Positions 9,159 through 16,693 of a stretch of DNA of 64,000 nucleotides are shown piece by piece. A program made the translations under genes and the position numbers. The DNA comes from a bacterium (GTDB lineage: Bacteria; Planctomycetota; Planctomycetia; Pirellulales; Pirellulaceae), in NCBI GenBank assembly GCA_030430075.1, contig JAUIGN010000007.1:150458-214457 (forward strand), given 5' to 3'. Position 1 is the first letter of the stretch, and every line of letters starts with the position of its first letter. Below the pieces are notes generated by a model. The model had not been told where the DNA came from. It did no database searches and worked only from the letters and a program-made list of their open reading frames with translations.

Positions 9159-9802
9159 GGTGTCGATCCTCCCCCAGGGGGTTCTCCCTCGTCCATGTAG
9201 GGTGCGAGAATGAGCCGCAGGTTCTCCCGGGCGCGCGACAGCAGGGACTTGGTCGCCTGCAGCGACAGGTCCATGGCCTGGCCGATCTCGAGGTAGCTCA
9301 TCCCTTCAAACTTGGCAAGCAACATCGCCATCCGCTGCCGCTCGCTGAGCGCATCAATGGCCAGGCGGACAACCTCAGCCCGCTCTGCCTTGTCCAGGAT
9401 GCGGGTGGGCATCAGGCCGCTCGCCTCGAGAGCCATTTGATCGATGGCCGGGGGGCCACCGTCGTCATCCGCGCCGGCCACGTTGATCTCGTGGCGGCGG
9501 GCCTGACTGCGTCGAGCGTTACGGGCGACGTTGTGTGCGATGGTGAATAACCAGGTGGAAAACTTCGCTTGCGGTTCGTAGCGCTTCCGCGCTCGGTAGA
9601 CGCGCAAGAATACTTCTTGCGCCAGGTCCTCCGCTTGCTCCCGCCGGGGAACCAGGTGCTGCAAGACGGCCAGCAGCCGACTTTGGTAGCGAGTCACCAG
9701 CTCTTCGAATGCCGCCGCGCTGTCGTCGCGCACCTGGAGCATCAGTTGCACATCCGGGTCGCGCAACGCAGACGGAAACTCGGTTGTTTCGCTGGTCGAC
9801 AA
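9155..9802 (-). CDS. RpoE-like ECF sigma factor
   Basis: An ECF sigma factor of about 215 residues. The open frame extends up to a GTG at 9925, but I prefer the TTG at 9802, which has GAGAAG eight bases upstream. Region 2 is clear (LLAVLQHLVPRREQAEDLAQ, then EVFLRVYRARKRYEPQAKFS and TWLFTIAHNVARNARR). Region 4 carries LSERQRMAMLLAKFEGMSYL and a helix-turn-helix through DLSLQATKSLLSRAR. It is the first gene of a three-gene operon with a membrane anti-sigma factor and a secreted helical protein, the usual layout of an envelope-response module. It is a different class from the sigma factor at 732. Confidence 0.88.
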   Translation of the reverse strand: MSTSETTEFPSALRDPDVQLMLQVRDDSAAAFEELVTRYQSRLLAVLQHLVPRREQAEDLAQEVFLRVYRARKRYEPQAKFSTWLFTIAHNVARNARRSQARRHEINVAGADDDGGPPAIDQMALEASGLMPTRILDKAERAEVVRLAIDALSERQRMAMLLAKFEGMSYLEIGQAMDLSLQATKSLLSRARENLRLILAPYMDEGEPPGGGSTP

Positions 9803-10157
9803 GAAGAACTTCTCGTGTGCTGTTAGCTGTCGTTGCCGATGGCCTCCCGCTCCCGGGCAGTCTAAATTAACGTCCGACGTGCGGCCAGTGCCGAGCGCCG
9901 CCGGTGACCCACAACTCAATAACACCGGCTCGGCGGCAAGGTTTCTCTACCGCTTGGCGAAACTTCACCGACCAGGTCGATCGAGGATCGTCCACGTTTC
10001 AAGACGCCCCGCCAACGGCCGCCGGAATCCTATGCCCGCCGGCGTTCTGAGCCGACCGCCGTGCGGTTCGCTACTTGAAGTGGCTGCGCCGGTGTGCCAT
10101 GCTCTGAACGTTCATCTGCACCTCTCCTCGCCAGTTTTTGACCTCGGGTGACCCGGC
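9803..10157. other. Divergent intergenic region
   Basis: About 355 bases between the ECF sigma operon and the GntP permease gene, which point away from each other, so promoters for both should lie here. I could not find a GGAAC-type ECF autoregulatory motif or a convincing sigma-70 promoter. No gene is apparent. Confidence 0.35.
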
Positions 10158-12221
10158 ATGCTCACGATGCGAACTTGGATTAGCCTGCTCTCTGGAATCG
10201 GTTTGTGCTTGTTGGTCGTGGGACTGGCCGGCCGATTGCATTCCCAAGAGCCGGATCGTCCGTCGAATCCCGACGCGCAGGCAGTCCCGGCGACCGTTGA
10301 ATCGAGTGGCAACGACAGCGGCAGCGATGTCGGCGGCGGCAATGACGATGACGAAGACAGCGGTTCGGAGTCGGTGGAGCCTGCCGCAGCGGACCCTCCT
10401 GTCCAGCCTGCGAAGGAGAAGGATTCGGTCGTCTGGCCCCTGGTCTGTTTGGGGGTTGGCATCGCGACGGTGTTGGGCCTGATCATCGCCCTCAAGGTGA
10501 ATGCCTTTATTGCCCTGGTCACCGCGGCGATGGTCGTCAGCCTGATGGCTCCGGGCGACGTGGCGGACAAGATTGGTCGGGTCGCGTCGGCATTCGGCGG
10601 TGCGGCGGGCAACATCGGAATCGTGATTGCCATGGCCGCCGTCATCGGCAAATGCATGCTTGACAGCGGCGCCGCGGATCGGATTGTGCGTGCATTCTTG
10701 AAGCTCATGGGCGAAAAGGGTGCTCCGATGGCCTTGATGGGGAGCGGATTCGTCCTTGCTGTGCCGGTCTTCTTCGACACGGTGTTCTACCTGCTGGTCC
10801 CCTTGGCCCGCTCGCTGCATCGGCGGACCAAGCGAAATTACCTGCTCTACCTGATGGCGATCGGCGCGGGCGGCGCGATTACGCACACCTTGGTGCCACC
10901 GACGCCGGGGCCGTTGATGATGGCATCCAACCTGGGCTTTGATGTCGGCTGGATGATCCTGGTGGGCATCCTGGTGGGAATTCCGCCCGCCGTCATCGGT
11001 GTCCTCTGGGCCCGGATGATGGACAGGCGGATGGACGTACCGATGCGACCGATCGGCAACGAAGTCGAACCCGACCCGCTCAACGATGACGAACTCCCTT
11101 CGTTGTTCATGTCGCTCCTGCCGGTGCTCCTGCCGGTTGTCTTGATCGCGACCAACACCGTCTTGAATACGCTGGCCGACAACGAACATGCAGCCCTCTT
11201 GTCCACCGGCGACGTGAAGGATTGGCCCGCTTTCACCGCCACGCTCCGCCAGGAGATGCGTGCCGACCAGTCGGCGCCGGCTCAGCGGATCGTCGCCACG
11301 CTCGCCGGTGGCGTCGGCCAGCCTGACCAGCGTCAGGCGGTGATCGACTTGCTGGAAGGGGAGGCTGAGTTGACCGCGGCCGAGCAGCAGCAGGTGATCG
11401 ACGGTTTGAATGAATTCGTCCTGCCATCCAAGACGTTTCATCGCGGGAGCGGCGAGGACGCGTTTAAGGGCGTTCTGCCGAATCCAACCGCCCAAAGCCT
11501 GTTAGGCAAGTCGAGATTGCGGATGAAGCAATCGGTCGTCGAACGCATGAATCGAGCGCTGTTGGAATCGACGTATCCGAACTTGATTGAACCGCACGTC
11601 TGGGACACGCCGGCGCGGAAGCGGGCCGACTGGAGTTCCCTGATTGGAAACGCCAACCTCGTACTACTGCTCTCGACAGTGATTGCCCTCTGGTTGGTCG
11701 TCCAGCAGCGGGGGTTGTCGCGGGTCGAGGCGGCGAACCTGGTGGAAGCGGCCCTGATGAGCGGCGGCGTGATTATCCTGATTACGGCCGGTGGCGGGGC
11801 GTTCGGTGCGATGCTGGAAAAGGCGCAGATCGGAACCGCCATCCAAACCCTGCTGGGCGGCTCCGGGGGCGGTGGAGAAAGCAGCCAACTGGCCCTGTTG
11901 TTCCTGGCGTTCGTCTTCGGTTCGATGCTGAAAATTGCCCAGGGCTCGGGGACCGTCGCCATGATCGTCGGTACCAGCATGATCGCCGCCATCGTCGGGC
12001 CCTTGGAGCTGACCTTCCATCCGGTCTACCTGGCCTGTGCCGTGGGAGCCGGGTCGCTGGTTTGCTCCTGGATGAACGACAGCGGATTCTGGATCTTCGC
12101 CAAGATGGGCGGGCTGACGGAAGTCGAGGCGTTGAAGTCCTGGACGGTGATGCTGGTCGTCCTGGGCCTGGTCACGTTTGTGACGACCGTGTTGCTATCG
12201 TTTGCACTACCGTTGGTTTGA
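10158..12221 (+). CDS. GntP-family permease with extra N-terminal region and soluble insert
   Basis: 687 residues against about 450 for typical GntP gluconate/proton symporters. The family core is clear: SGAADRIVRAFLKLMGEK, GSGFVLAVPVFFDTVFYLL, GGAITHTLVPPTPGPL, and near the end QGSGTVAMIVGTSM and CSWMNDSGFWIFAKM. The extra length has two sources. Residues 1-90 hold a signal-like hydrophobic stretch (7-27) followed by an acidic, Ser/Gly-rich linker. A soluble segment of about 150 residues (roughly 338-486) sits between the two transporter halves. Transport of gluconate or a related hydroxy acid into the cytoplasm is inferred from the family. The gene is alone, and its 3' end overlaps that of rlmN on the other strand. 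Confidence 0.85.
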   Translation: MLTMRTWISLLSGIGLCLLVVGLAGRLHSQEPDRPSNPDAQAVPATVESSGNDSGSDVGGGNDDDEDSGSESVEPAAADPPVQPAKEKDSVVWPLVCLGVGIATVLGLIIALKVNAFIALVTAAMVVSLMAPGDVADKIGRVASAFGGAAGNIGIVIAMAAVIGKCMLDSGAADRIVRAFLKLMGEKGAPMALMGSGFVLAVPVFFDTVFYLLVPLARSLHRRTKRNYLLYLMAIGAGGAITHTLVPPTPGPLMMASNLGFDVGWMILVGILVGIPPAVIGVLWARMMDRRMDVPMRPIGNEVEPDPLNDDELPSLFMSLLPVLLPVVLIATNTVLNTLADNEHAALLSTGDVKDWPAFTATLRQEMRADQSAPAQRIVATLAGGVGQPDQRQAVIDLLEGEAELTAAEQQQVIDGLNEFVLPSKTFHRGSGEDAFKGVLPNPTAQSLLGKSRLRMKQSVVERMNRALLESTYPNLIEPHVWDTPARKRADWSSLIGNANLVLLLSTVIALWLVVQQRGLSRVEAANLVEAALMSGGVIILITAGGGAFGAMLEKAQIGTAIQTLLGGSGGGGESSQLALLFLAFVFGSMLKIAQGSGTVAMIVGTSMIAAIVGPLELTFHPVYLACAVGAGSLVCSWMNDSGFWIFAKMGGLTEVEALKSWTVMLVVLGLVTFVTTVLLSFALPLV

Positions 12222-13236
12222 CGCGCCGCAGTTGGCCACAGGCAGCACTGATTTCGTCTCCCTTGCGCTGGCGAAAATGGACGTTCAGGCCGCCTTCCTG
12301 GAGGATCTTGCGGAACTCCCGTTGTGATTCGTCTGACGGTGTCCGGTACGGCAGGCCGGCCACCGGGTTATAGGGGATGACATTCAGTAAGGCCGAGCGG
12401 CGGCGGAGGAGGCGGACCAGTTCGTGGGCGTGCTCTGGATGGTCGTTGATGCCTCCCAGCAACACGTACTCGAATGTCAGTTGTCGACCGGATGCCTCGA
12501 AATACTCATCCGCCGCGGCGATGATTGGCTGCAGCCCGATCTTGGCGTTAACCGGTACCAATTCGTTTCGCAATTCGTCGTTGGGCGCATGGAGGGAGAC
12601 CGCCAGGTTGTAGCGGGGATTCTCTGCGGCCAACCGCTGCATGGCAGGCGGCAGACCGACTGTCGAGATCGTAATTCGCCGCGGGCTGATTCCCAGGCCG
12701 TCCGCCGCGGACGCTTGTTCCAGTGCCGTAAGGAGATGATCCACGTTGGCCAGCGGTTCGCCCATCCCCATCACCACAATGTGGCTCAGCCGTTCCTCCG
12801 CGGGCAACAGCCGGGCGAGTTGTAACATCTGTTCGACGATCTCGGCCGATGTCAGATTCCGTTCCACGCCGTCCAGGCCGCTGGCACAGAAGACGCAGCC
12901 CATGGCACAGCCGACTTGCGAACTGATACAGATCGATCGTCGCGTGCCGTCGCGGAGCAAGACGCACTCGATTTGTCCGCCGCCGGGGAATTCGAGGAGC
13001 AGTTTCTCGGTCCCGTCGCCGGCCCGGTGGTGGCTCACGATGGTTGACGTTCCCAAAGTGAACGCCTCTGCCAATTCGCCGCGGAGCCGCTTGGACAGAT
13101 TGGTCATGGCGTCGAACGAAGCGGCCCGCTGTTGAAACACCCACTGGCGAATCTGGGCGGCTCGGTACGGCTGCTGCCCCCGCTCGCGCAGCCATTGCTT
13201 GAGGTCGTCACTGGTTGTTTCAAGGAGGTTGAGCAT
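12172..13236 (-). CDS. rlmN: 23S rRNA (adenine(2503)-C(2))-methyltransferase RlmN
   Basis: 354 residues from the ATG at 13236. This start, not the upstream one at 13389, matches the usual family length and avoids overlapping the neighbouring gene. It is a radical SAM enzyme that methylates A2503 of 23S rRNA and often also A37 of certain tRNAs. The cluster motif is VGCAMGCVFCASG. Other family marks are VVMGMGEPLANVDHLL, ITISTVGLPPAM, LAVSLHAPNDELR, LLGGINDHPEHA and the catalytic cysteine in SAACGQLR near the C-terminus. The last 50 bases overlap the end of the convergent GntP gene. Confidence 0.95.
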   Translation of the reverse strand: MLNLLETTSDDLKQWLRERGQQPYRAAQIRQWVFQQRAASFDAMTNLSKRLRGELAEAFTLGTSTIVSHHRAGDGTEKLLLEFPGGGQIECVLLRDGTRRSICISSQVGCAMGCVFCASGLDGVERNLTSAEIVEQMLQLARLLPAEERLSHIVVMGMGEPLANVDHLLTALEQASAADGLGISPRRITISTVGLPPAMQRLAAENPRYNLAVSLHAPNDELRNELVPVNAKIGLQPIIAAADEYFEASGRQLTFEYVLLGGINDHPEHAHELVRLLRRRSALLNVIPYNPVAGLPYRTPSDESQREFRKILQEGGLNVHFRQRKGDEISAACGQLRRVKPTVVQTIATRSSQT

Positions 13237-13291
13237 GGCGAATCCGGTGGTGCCTGGCGGTGGCGGGTGCGGTTCGTTCGCGAGGCGAAGT

Positions 13292-13741
13292 TCAGGTATT
13301 TCGACGGGCCAAGGTTTGTTCGACCGTTTGTCGCACCTCGCCGCGACAAAGGGCCGCCTCGAATGCCTCGAGGTCTCGATAGACGGCATGACTGCAAAAC
13401 CGGACAGCCCAATTGTGATCCAGGGGGCTGATCGTCAGGACCACGCCGCGGCCGTGCTCGTGCGCTTCCCACATTTCGATCGCCGTGCCCATCGAGGCTT
13501 CCGGCACGAAAGCAATCACGACGTCGACTTCGCGGCAGAGCCGATTGTGACCGTAGAAGACGCGTCGCCCGTCGTCATCGCTGTAGGCAACGGACTCCGG
13601 GTGATCGGCCAGCGGGTCGTAAATCTCAGCCTCGGAGAAGTGGGTCGCGATTAACTGCGCCAGATGGCCTCGATAGTCCTGGTGGTGCAAGCCTGTGTCG
13701 AGGCGTGAGCCTTGCATGATTCCGGCAAGAAAAAATCGCAT
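13292..13741 (-). CDS. Nucleoside 2-deoxyribosyltransferase-like protein
   Basis: 149 residues. The N-terminus MRFFLAGIMQGS, the YDPLADHPESV segment and the motif DVVIAFVPEASMGTAIEMWE resemble the nucleoside 2-deoxyribosyltransferase fold, where an N-terminal substrate loop and an acidic residue in the GTxxE(M/L) region form the active site. Homologues move or hydrolyse deoxyribosyl groups between bases; which reaction applies here is unknown. It lies 55 bases upstream of rlmN on the same strand and may be co-transcribed. The assignment rests on motif resemblance only. Confidence 0.55.
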   Translation of the reverse strand: MRFFLAGIMQGSRLDTGLHHQDYRGHLAQLIATHFSEAEIYDPLADHPESVAYSDDDGRRVFYGHNRLCREVDVVIAFVPEASMGTAIEMWEAHEHGRGVVLTISPLDHNWAVRFCSHAVYRDLEAFEAALCRGEVRQTVEQTLARRNT

Positions 13742-13824
13742 GCGATGGTCGGCGGTCTATCGTGGCGCGGGCTGCCTTCTGGCGGCAGGTAAGATCGAGG
13801 CCTTTTCTGTACATCCGCGTGCGC

Positions 13825-13905
13825 TGCAGGGGATGATCGTGAACGGCCAGCGGGAGCGAACCAGATTTTCGCACGTTCCCTTTTGGGGCGTGGCCCCGCC
13901 ACATT
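13825..13905. repeat. Dispersed intergenic repeat, copy A
   Basis: The stretch around GGGAGCGAACC...GATTTT...GCACGTTCCC followed by GGGGCGTGGCCCCGCC shares its layout and many bases with the stretch at about 39925-40000, upstream of the PQQ-propeller gene. The two are imperfect copies of one element of about 75 bases. The sequence contains a GGGAGCG/CGTTCCC-type partial inverted repeat. It lies between divergent genes. Confidence 0.5.
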
Positions 13906-13968
13906 AGGATAGGCAACGCGGGATTTCGGGCAACCCGCGTTGCCGTCCCGCAAACTTCCGCCGCCCTG

Positions 13969-15294
13969 ATGATGAGAGCTCCTGTGCCTGGCAAACAATC
14001 CCCACCGGCGTCACGGCGCCGCACGGCCACCACCGCGTCTCCCGCCGCCGCGGCTCGTTCCGCTGCCTCCCGATCCGAGCACCCGTCAGCCCCTTCTGCG
14101 ACACAGCGACCCGAGCCGAATCTGGAGCGGGCGGTCGATCTGGTGATGAAGATGATGGCGATTTCGGGACGGAGCGGCGAGGAGACCGAAATCGCCGAGT
14201 TTCTGGTTTCGCAGTTGGTGGCCGCCGGCTTGCCGCGCGACCAGATTCGATTTGATTCCGCGCATCGGCGGTCACCCCTGGGGGGGCAGATCGGCAATAT
14301 GGTCCTCAAGCTGCCGGGGACGATGCGAGCTCCCCGGCGGATGATGTCCGCTCACCTGGATACGGTGCCGATCTGCGTCGGCTCGAATCCCGTTCGCCGT
14401 GGCAACCTGGTGCGTTCCAGCGCGCCGCGCCGAGGGCTTGGGGCCGACAACCGGGCCGGTTGCGCGGTGCTGTTGAGCGCCGTGCTGGAGATTCTGGAAA
14501 AGGAACTTCCCCACCCGCCGCTGACGCTCTGCTGGTTCGTGCAGGAAGAAGTCGGCCTCCAGGGCGCGCGGGCCGCCAGTCGCGGCTTGTGGGGGAATCC
14601 CCGCTTGGCGTTTAACTGGGACGGCGGCGCGGCAACGAAGTTGACCATCGGTGCGACGGGCGGGTACCGGACGGAGATCACCATCCGCGGCATCGCCAGT
14701 CACGCGGGCAATCACCCGGAGAAAGGTGTTAGCGCAATCGCGATCGCCGGGGTGGCGATCGCAGACCTGCAGCAAAACGGCTGGCATGGGGATGTGCGCA
14801 AGGGGGCCCAGTGCGGCACCAGCAATGTGGGCATCATTCGCGGCGGTGCGGCGACGAACGTCGTCACGGATGAAGTGTACGTAAAAACGGAAGCCCGCAG
14901 CCACGATCCGAAATTCCGCAAGAGAATTCTGAACGAAATCGAACGCGCTTTCCGCCGCGCCGTCAAGAGTGTCCGCAACGTCGACGGGCGGACGGGCAGT
15001 GTCTCGATCCGTTCGACCCTGGACTACGAATCATTTCTCCTGCCGACCGACGCGGCCTGCGTGAAAATCGCTCAGGCCGCAGTTCGCGCCGTGGGAGGCG
15101 AGCCTCAGTTGGCGGTAGCGAACGGCGGCTTGGATGCCAACTGGATCACGGCGCACGGCTTGCCGACGGTCTCACTGGGCTGCGGCCAAAAGAACCAGCA
15201 CATGGAATCCGAGACGCTGAACCTTGCCCAATTCAAACTGGCCTGTCGCGCCGGGCTGCGGATCGCGACGGGAACGGAGGAGGTCGATGACTGA
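13969..15294 (+). CDS. M20-family metallopeptidase, peptidase T-like
   Basis: 441 residues. Residues 1-50 are a Ser/Ala/Arg-rich tail with no clear signal peptide; the enzyme begins near LERAVDLVMKMMAISGRSGEE. Metal-binding positions of the M20 fold are visible: HLDTVP (first His), GADNRAGCAVLL (bridging Asp), FVQEEVGLQGAR (Glu pair), FNWDGG (Asp) and QHMESE near the end (last His). The dimerisation-domain pattern is also present (ITIRGIASHAGNHPEKGVSA). It should be a cytoplasmic di- or tripeptidase or related amidohydrolase. Its stop codon lies inside the next gene, a BFD-like protein (8-base overlap), so the two are probably made together. Confidence 0.85.
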   Translation: MMRAPVPGKQSPPASRRRTATTASPAAAARSAASRSEHPSAPSATQRPEPNLERAVDLVMKMMAISGRSGEETEIAEFLVSQLVAAGLPRDQIRFDSAHRRSPLGGQIGNMVLKLPGTMRAPRRMMSAHLDTVPICVGSNPVRRGNLVRSSAPRRGLGADNRAGCAVLLSAVLEILEKELPHPPLTLCWFVQEEVGLQGARAASRGLWGNPRLAFNWDGGAATKLTIGATGGYRTEITIRGIASHAGNHPEKGVSAIAIAGVAIADLQQNGWHGDVRKGAQCGTSNVGIIRGGAATNVVTDEVYVKTEARSHDPKFRKRILNEIERAFRRAVKSVRNVDGRTGSVSIRSTLDYESFLLPTDAACVKIAQAAVRAVGGEPQLAVANGGLDANWITAHGLPTVSLGCGQKNQHMESETLNLAQFKLACRAGLRIATGTEEVDD

Positions 15295-15586
15295 TCTGGA
15301 CCGAGAAGTGTGCCTCTGCTTCCATGTATCACACCGCAAACTGGTCAACTACATCCGCATCGAAAAGCCGCGACGGGCGGTTCAGTTGAGCGATTGCTTC
15401 GGCGCGGGAACGGGCTGCGGTTGGTGCCGCCCGTTCCTGCACAAGATCTTCGAGCAAGCAGTTGCGGACCGCGAGACGGACTGGGAACTCCCTTCGGACG
15501 AAGATTACGCTCGCCAGCGAGGAACCTACGTCCGCGCAGGGGGCGGCACGCCGCCGCCGGGTGCGACACCCATTGAAGATGCGTGA
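15287..15586 (+). CDS. Small BFD-like [2Fe-2S] protein
   Basis: 99 residues from the ATG at 15287, which has GGAGG upstream and overlaps the peptidase gene by eight bases. The pattern CLCF followed after about 30 residues by DCFGAGTGCGWC is that of the BFD-like [2Fe-2S] domain found in bacterioferritin-associated ferredoxin and NirB. Residues after about 70 are a polar and proline-rich tail. Members deliver electrons or hold an iron-sulfur cluster in the cytoplasm. Coupling to a peptidase gene is unusual and its meaning is unclear. No bacterioferritin gene is nearby. Confidence 0.75.
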   Translation: MTDLDREVCLCFHVSHRKLVNYIRIEKPRRAVQLSDCFGAGTGCGWCRPFLHKIFEQAVADRETDWELPSDEDYARQRGTYVRAGGGTPPPGATPIEDA

Positions 15587-15633
15587 GATGTGGGGAGTCT
15601 CGGGTTGGTCTTGCGCTGTGCACGGCGGGGCTC

Positions 15634-16065
15634 ATGAACGAATACTCACGATCCGGACGGCGCGATCGGCGTGATGCAGAATCGATCGAGTTCGCACGCG
15701 ACCAGCGAAAGCGGGCGAACGAGTTTGCGCGTGCCGCTTGGCAGATCGTCCGCAACAGGCAATGCCGGCGCCGCAAGTTTCGTCGCGAGCATCCGATTCC
15801 GCCGTACACGGCCGATTTTTGTTGCGTCGAGTTGAAGCTGATTGTGGAAGTTGATGGTGAGTCGCATCGAACCGTGGAAGGTCGTGCGCATGACGAAAAA
15901 CGTGACCGTTATCTTGCGCAACGAGGCTACGCGTTGGTCCGAATCCCCGGCTACCAGGTGTTGCGCGATCCGAGTAGCGTACGGCGGCAAATCGAGCAGG
16001 CGATTGACCAGCGTATCGAGCAGCTCGGCCCCCTCACCCCCGGCCCCTCTCCCCCAGCAAGCTGA
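15634..16065 (+). CDS. DUF559 (very-short-patch-repair endonuclease-like) protein
   Basis: 143 residues from the ATG at 15634, with a G-rich site upstream. The core matches DUF559 proteins of the PD-(D/E)xK nuclease-like fold: ARAAWQIVRNRQ, then FRREHPIPPYTADF, then LKLIVEVDGESH, then KRDRYLAQRGYALVRIPGYQ. The conserved Asp and Glu/Asp of a possible active site are in TADF and VEVDGE. The last residues (LTPGPSPPAS) come from the start of the adjacent 123-bp tandem array, which also supplies the stop codon. A decayed second copy lies beyond that array at about 16466-16560. Nuclease activity is inferred from the fold only. Confidence 0.75.
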   Translation: MNEYSRSGRRDRRDAESIEFARDQRKRANEFARAAWQIVRNRQCRRRKFRREHPIPPYTADFCCVELKLIVEVDGESHRTVEGRAHDEKRDRYLAQRGYALVRIPGYQVLRDPSSVRRQIEQAIDQRIEQLGPLTPGPSPPAS

Positions 16066-16460
16066 GGGCGAGGGGAGCCAGCGCGGTGGAGAGTGGTTGC
16101 CACTTGCTGGTTGAATCCCGAATCGGTGCCATTTAACCGCATTCCGTCCCGCGCTTGATTCGTGCTCCCCTCTCCCCCAGCAAGCTGAGGGCGAGGGGTG
16201 CCAGCGCGGTGGAGAGTGGTTGCCCCTTGCTGGTTGAATCCCGAATCGGCGCCATTTAGCCGCGTTCCGTCCCGCGCTTGATTCGTGCGCCCCTCTCCCC
16301 CAGCAAGCTGAGGGCGAGGGGAGCCAGCGTGTTTTGGAGTGGTTGAACCCTGCTGGTTGAATCCCGAATCGCTGCCATTTAACCGCATTCAGTCCCGCGC
16401 TTGATTCGTGCTCCCCTCTCCCCCAACTTGCTTGGGGGAGAGGGGCTGGGGGTGAGGGGG
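16044..16460. repeat. 123-bp tandem repeat array, three full copies and a partial fourth
   Basis: Units begin at 16044, 16167, 16290 and 16413, exactly 123 bases apart, each starting CCCCTCTCCCCCA. The first three units differ at only a few bases. The fourth breaks off within about 50 bases and forms a hairpin of CCCCTCTCCCCCA with TGGGGGAGAGGGG at 16413-16445. A shortened relative of the unit start occurs at about 58216-58255. The array sits between an intact and a decayed DUF559 gene. Confidence 0.9.
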
Positions 16461-16465
16461 CCGGC

Positions 16466-16560
16466 GAGTCGATCGCGTCCGCCCGCGACCAGCGCTAACC
16501 GGTGAACCAGTTTGCACGGGCCGTTGGACCGGCGATCCGCAACCGAGCGATTGACGATCA
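16466..16560 (+). pseudogene. Decayed fragment of a second DUF559 gene
   Basis: Translated in one frame, this stretch gives ESIASARDQR, a stop (TAA at 16496-16498), then PVNQFARAVGPAIRNR. This lines up with residues of the intact neighbour, ESIEFARDQRKRANEFARAAW and IVRNRQ, with about half the positions identical. The core of the domain is missing and no full frame follows. It is the remnant of a duplicated or independently acquired copy. Confidence 0.65.
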
Positions 16561-16693
16561 GCACCTGCGGGTCGTTCACCTCACGGCAGCCTCCCTGACC
16601 GCAATTGCGTGACAAACTCGAACGGATACTTCAGAATATTGCCGGCGCAATTCACGCCTTTACGGAAACTCGTCTGATTTCAGGGGAAGAACT

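Noticed and set aside
10071..11495. Long reverse-strand open frame (474 codons)
   Set aside because: It lies wholly opposite the GntP gene, whose family motifs are unmistakable. The reverse product is rich in His, Gln and Arg without any domain, the usual shadow of a GC-rich gene.
12172..13389. Longer rlmN with an upstream start at 13389
   Set aside because: The extra 51 residues have no family match and would overlap the end of the deoxyribosyltransferase-like gene. The ATG at 13236 gives the normal length.
15287..15586. NirB-like reductase fragment
   Set aside because: Only the BFD-like iron-sulfur motif is present and the gene is complete on its own, with a proper start.
16044..16460. 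CRISPR array
   Set aside because: The units are adjacent 123-base tandem repeats with no unique spacers, and no cas genes are nearby.
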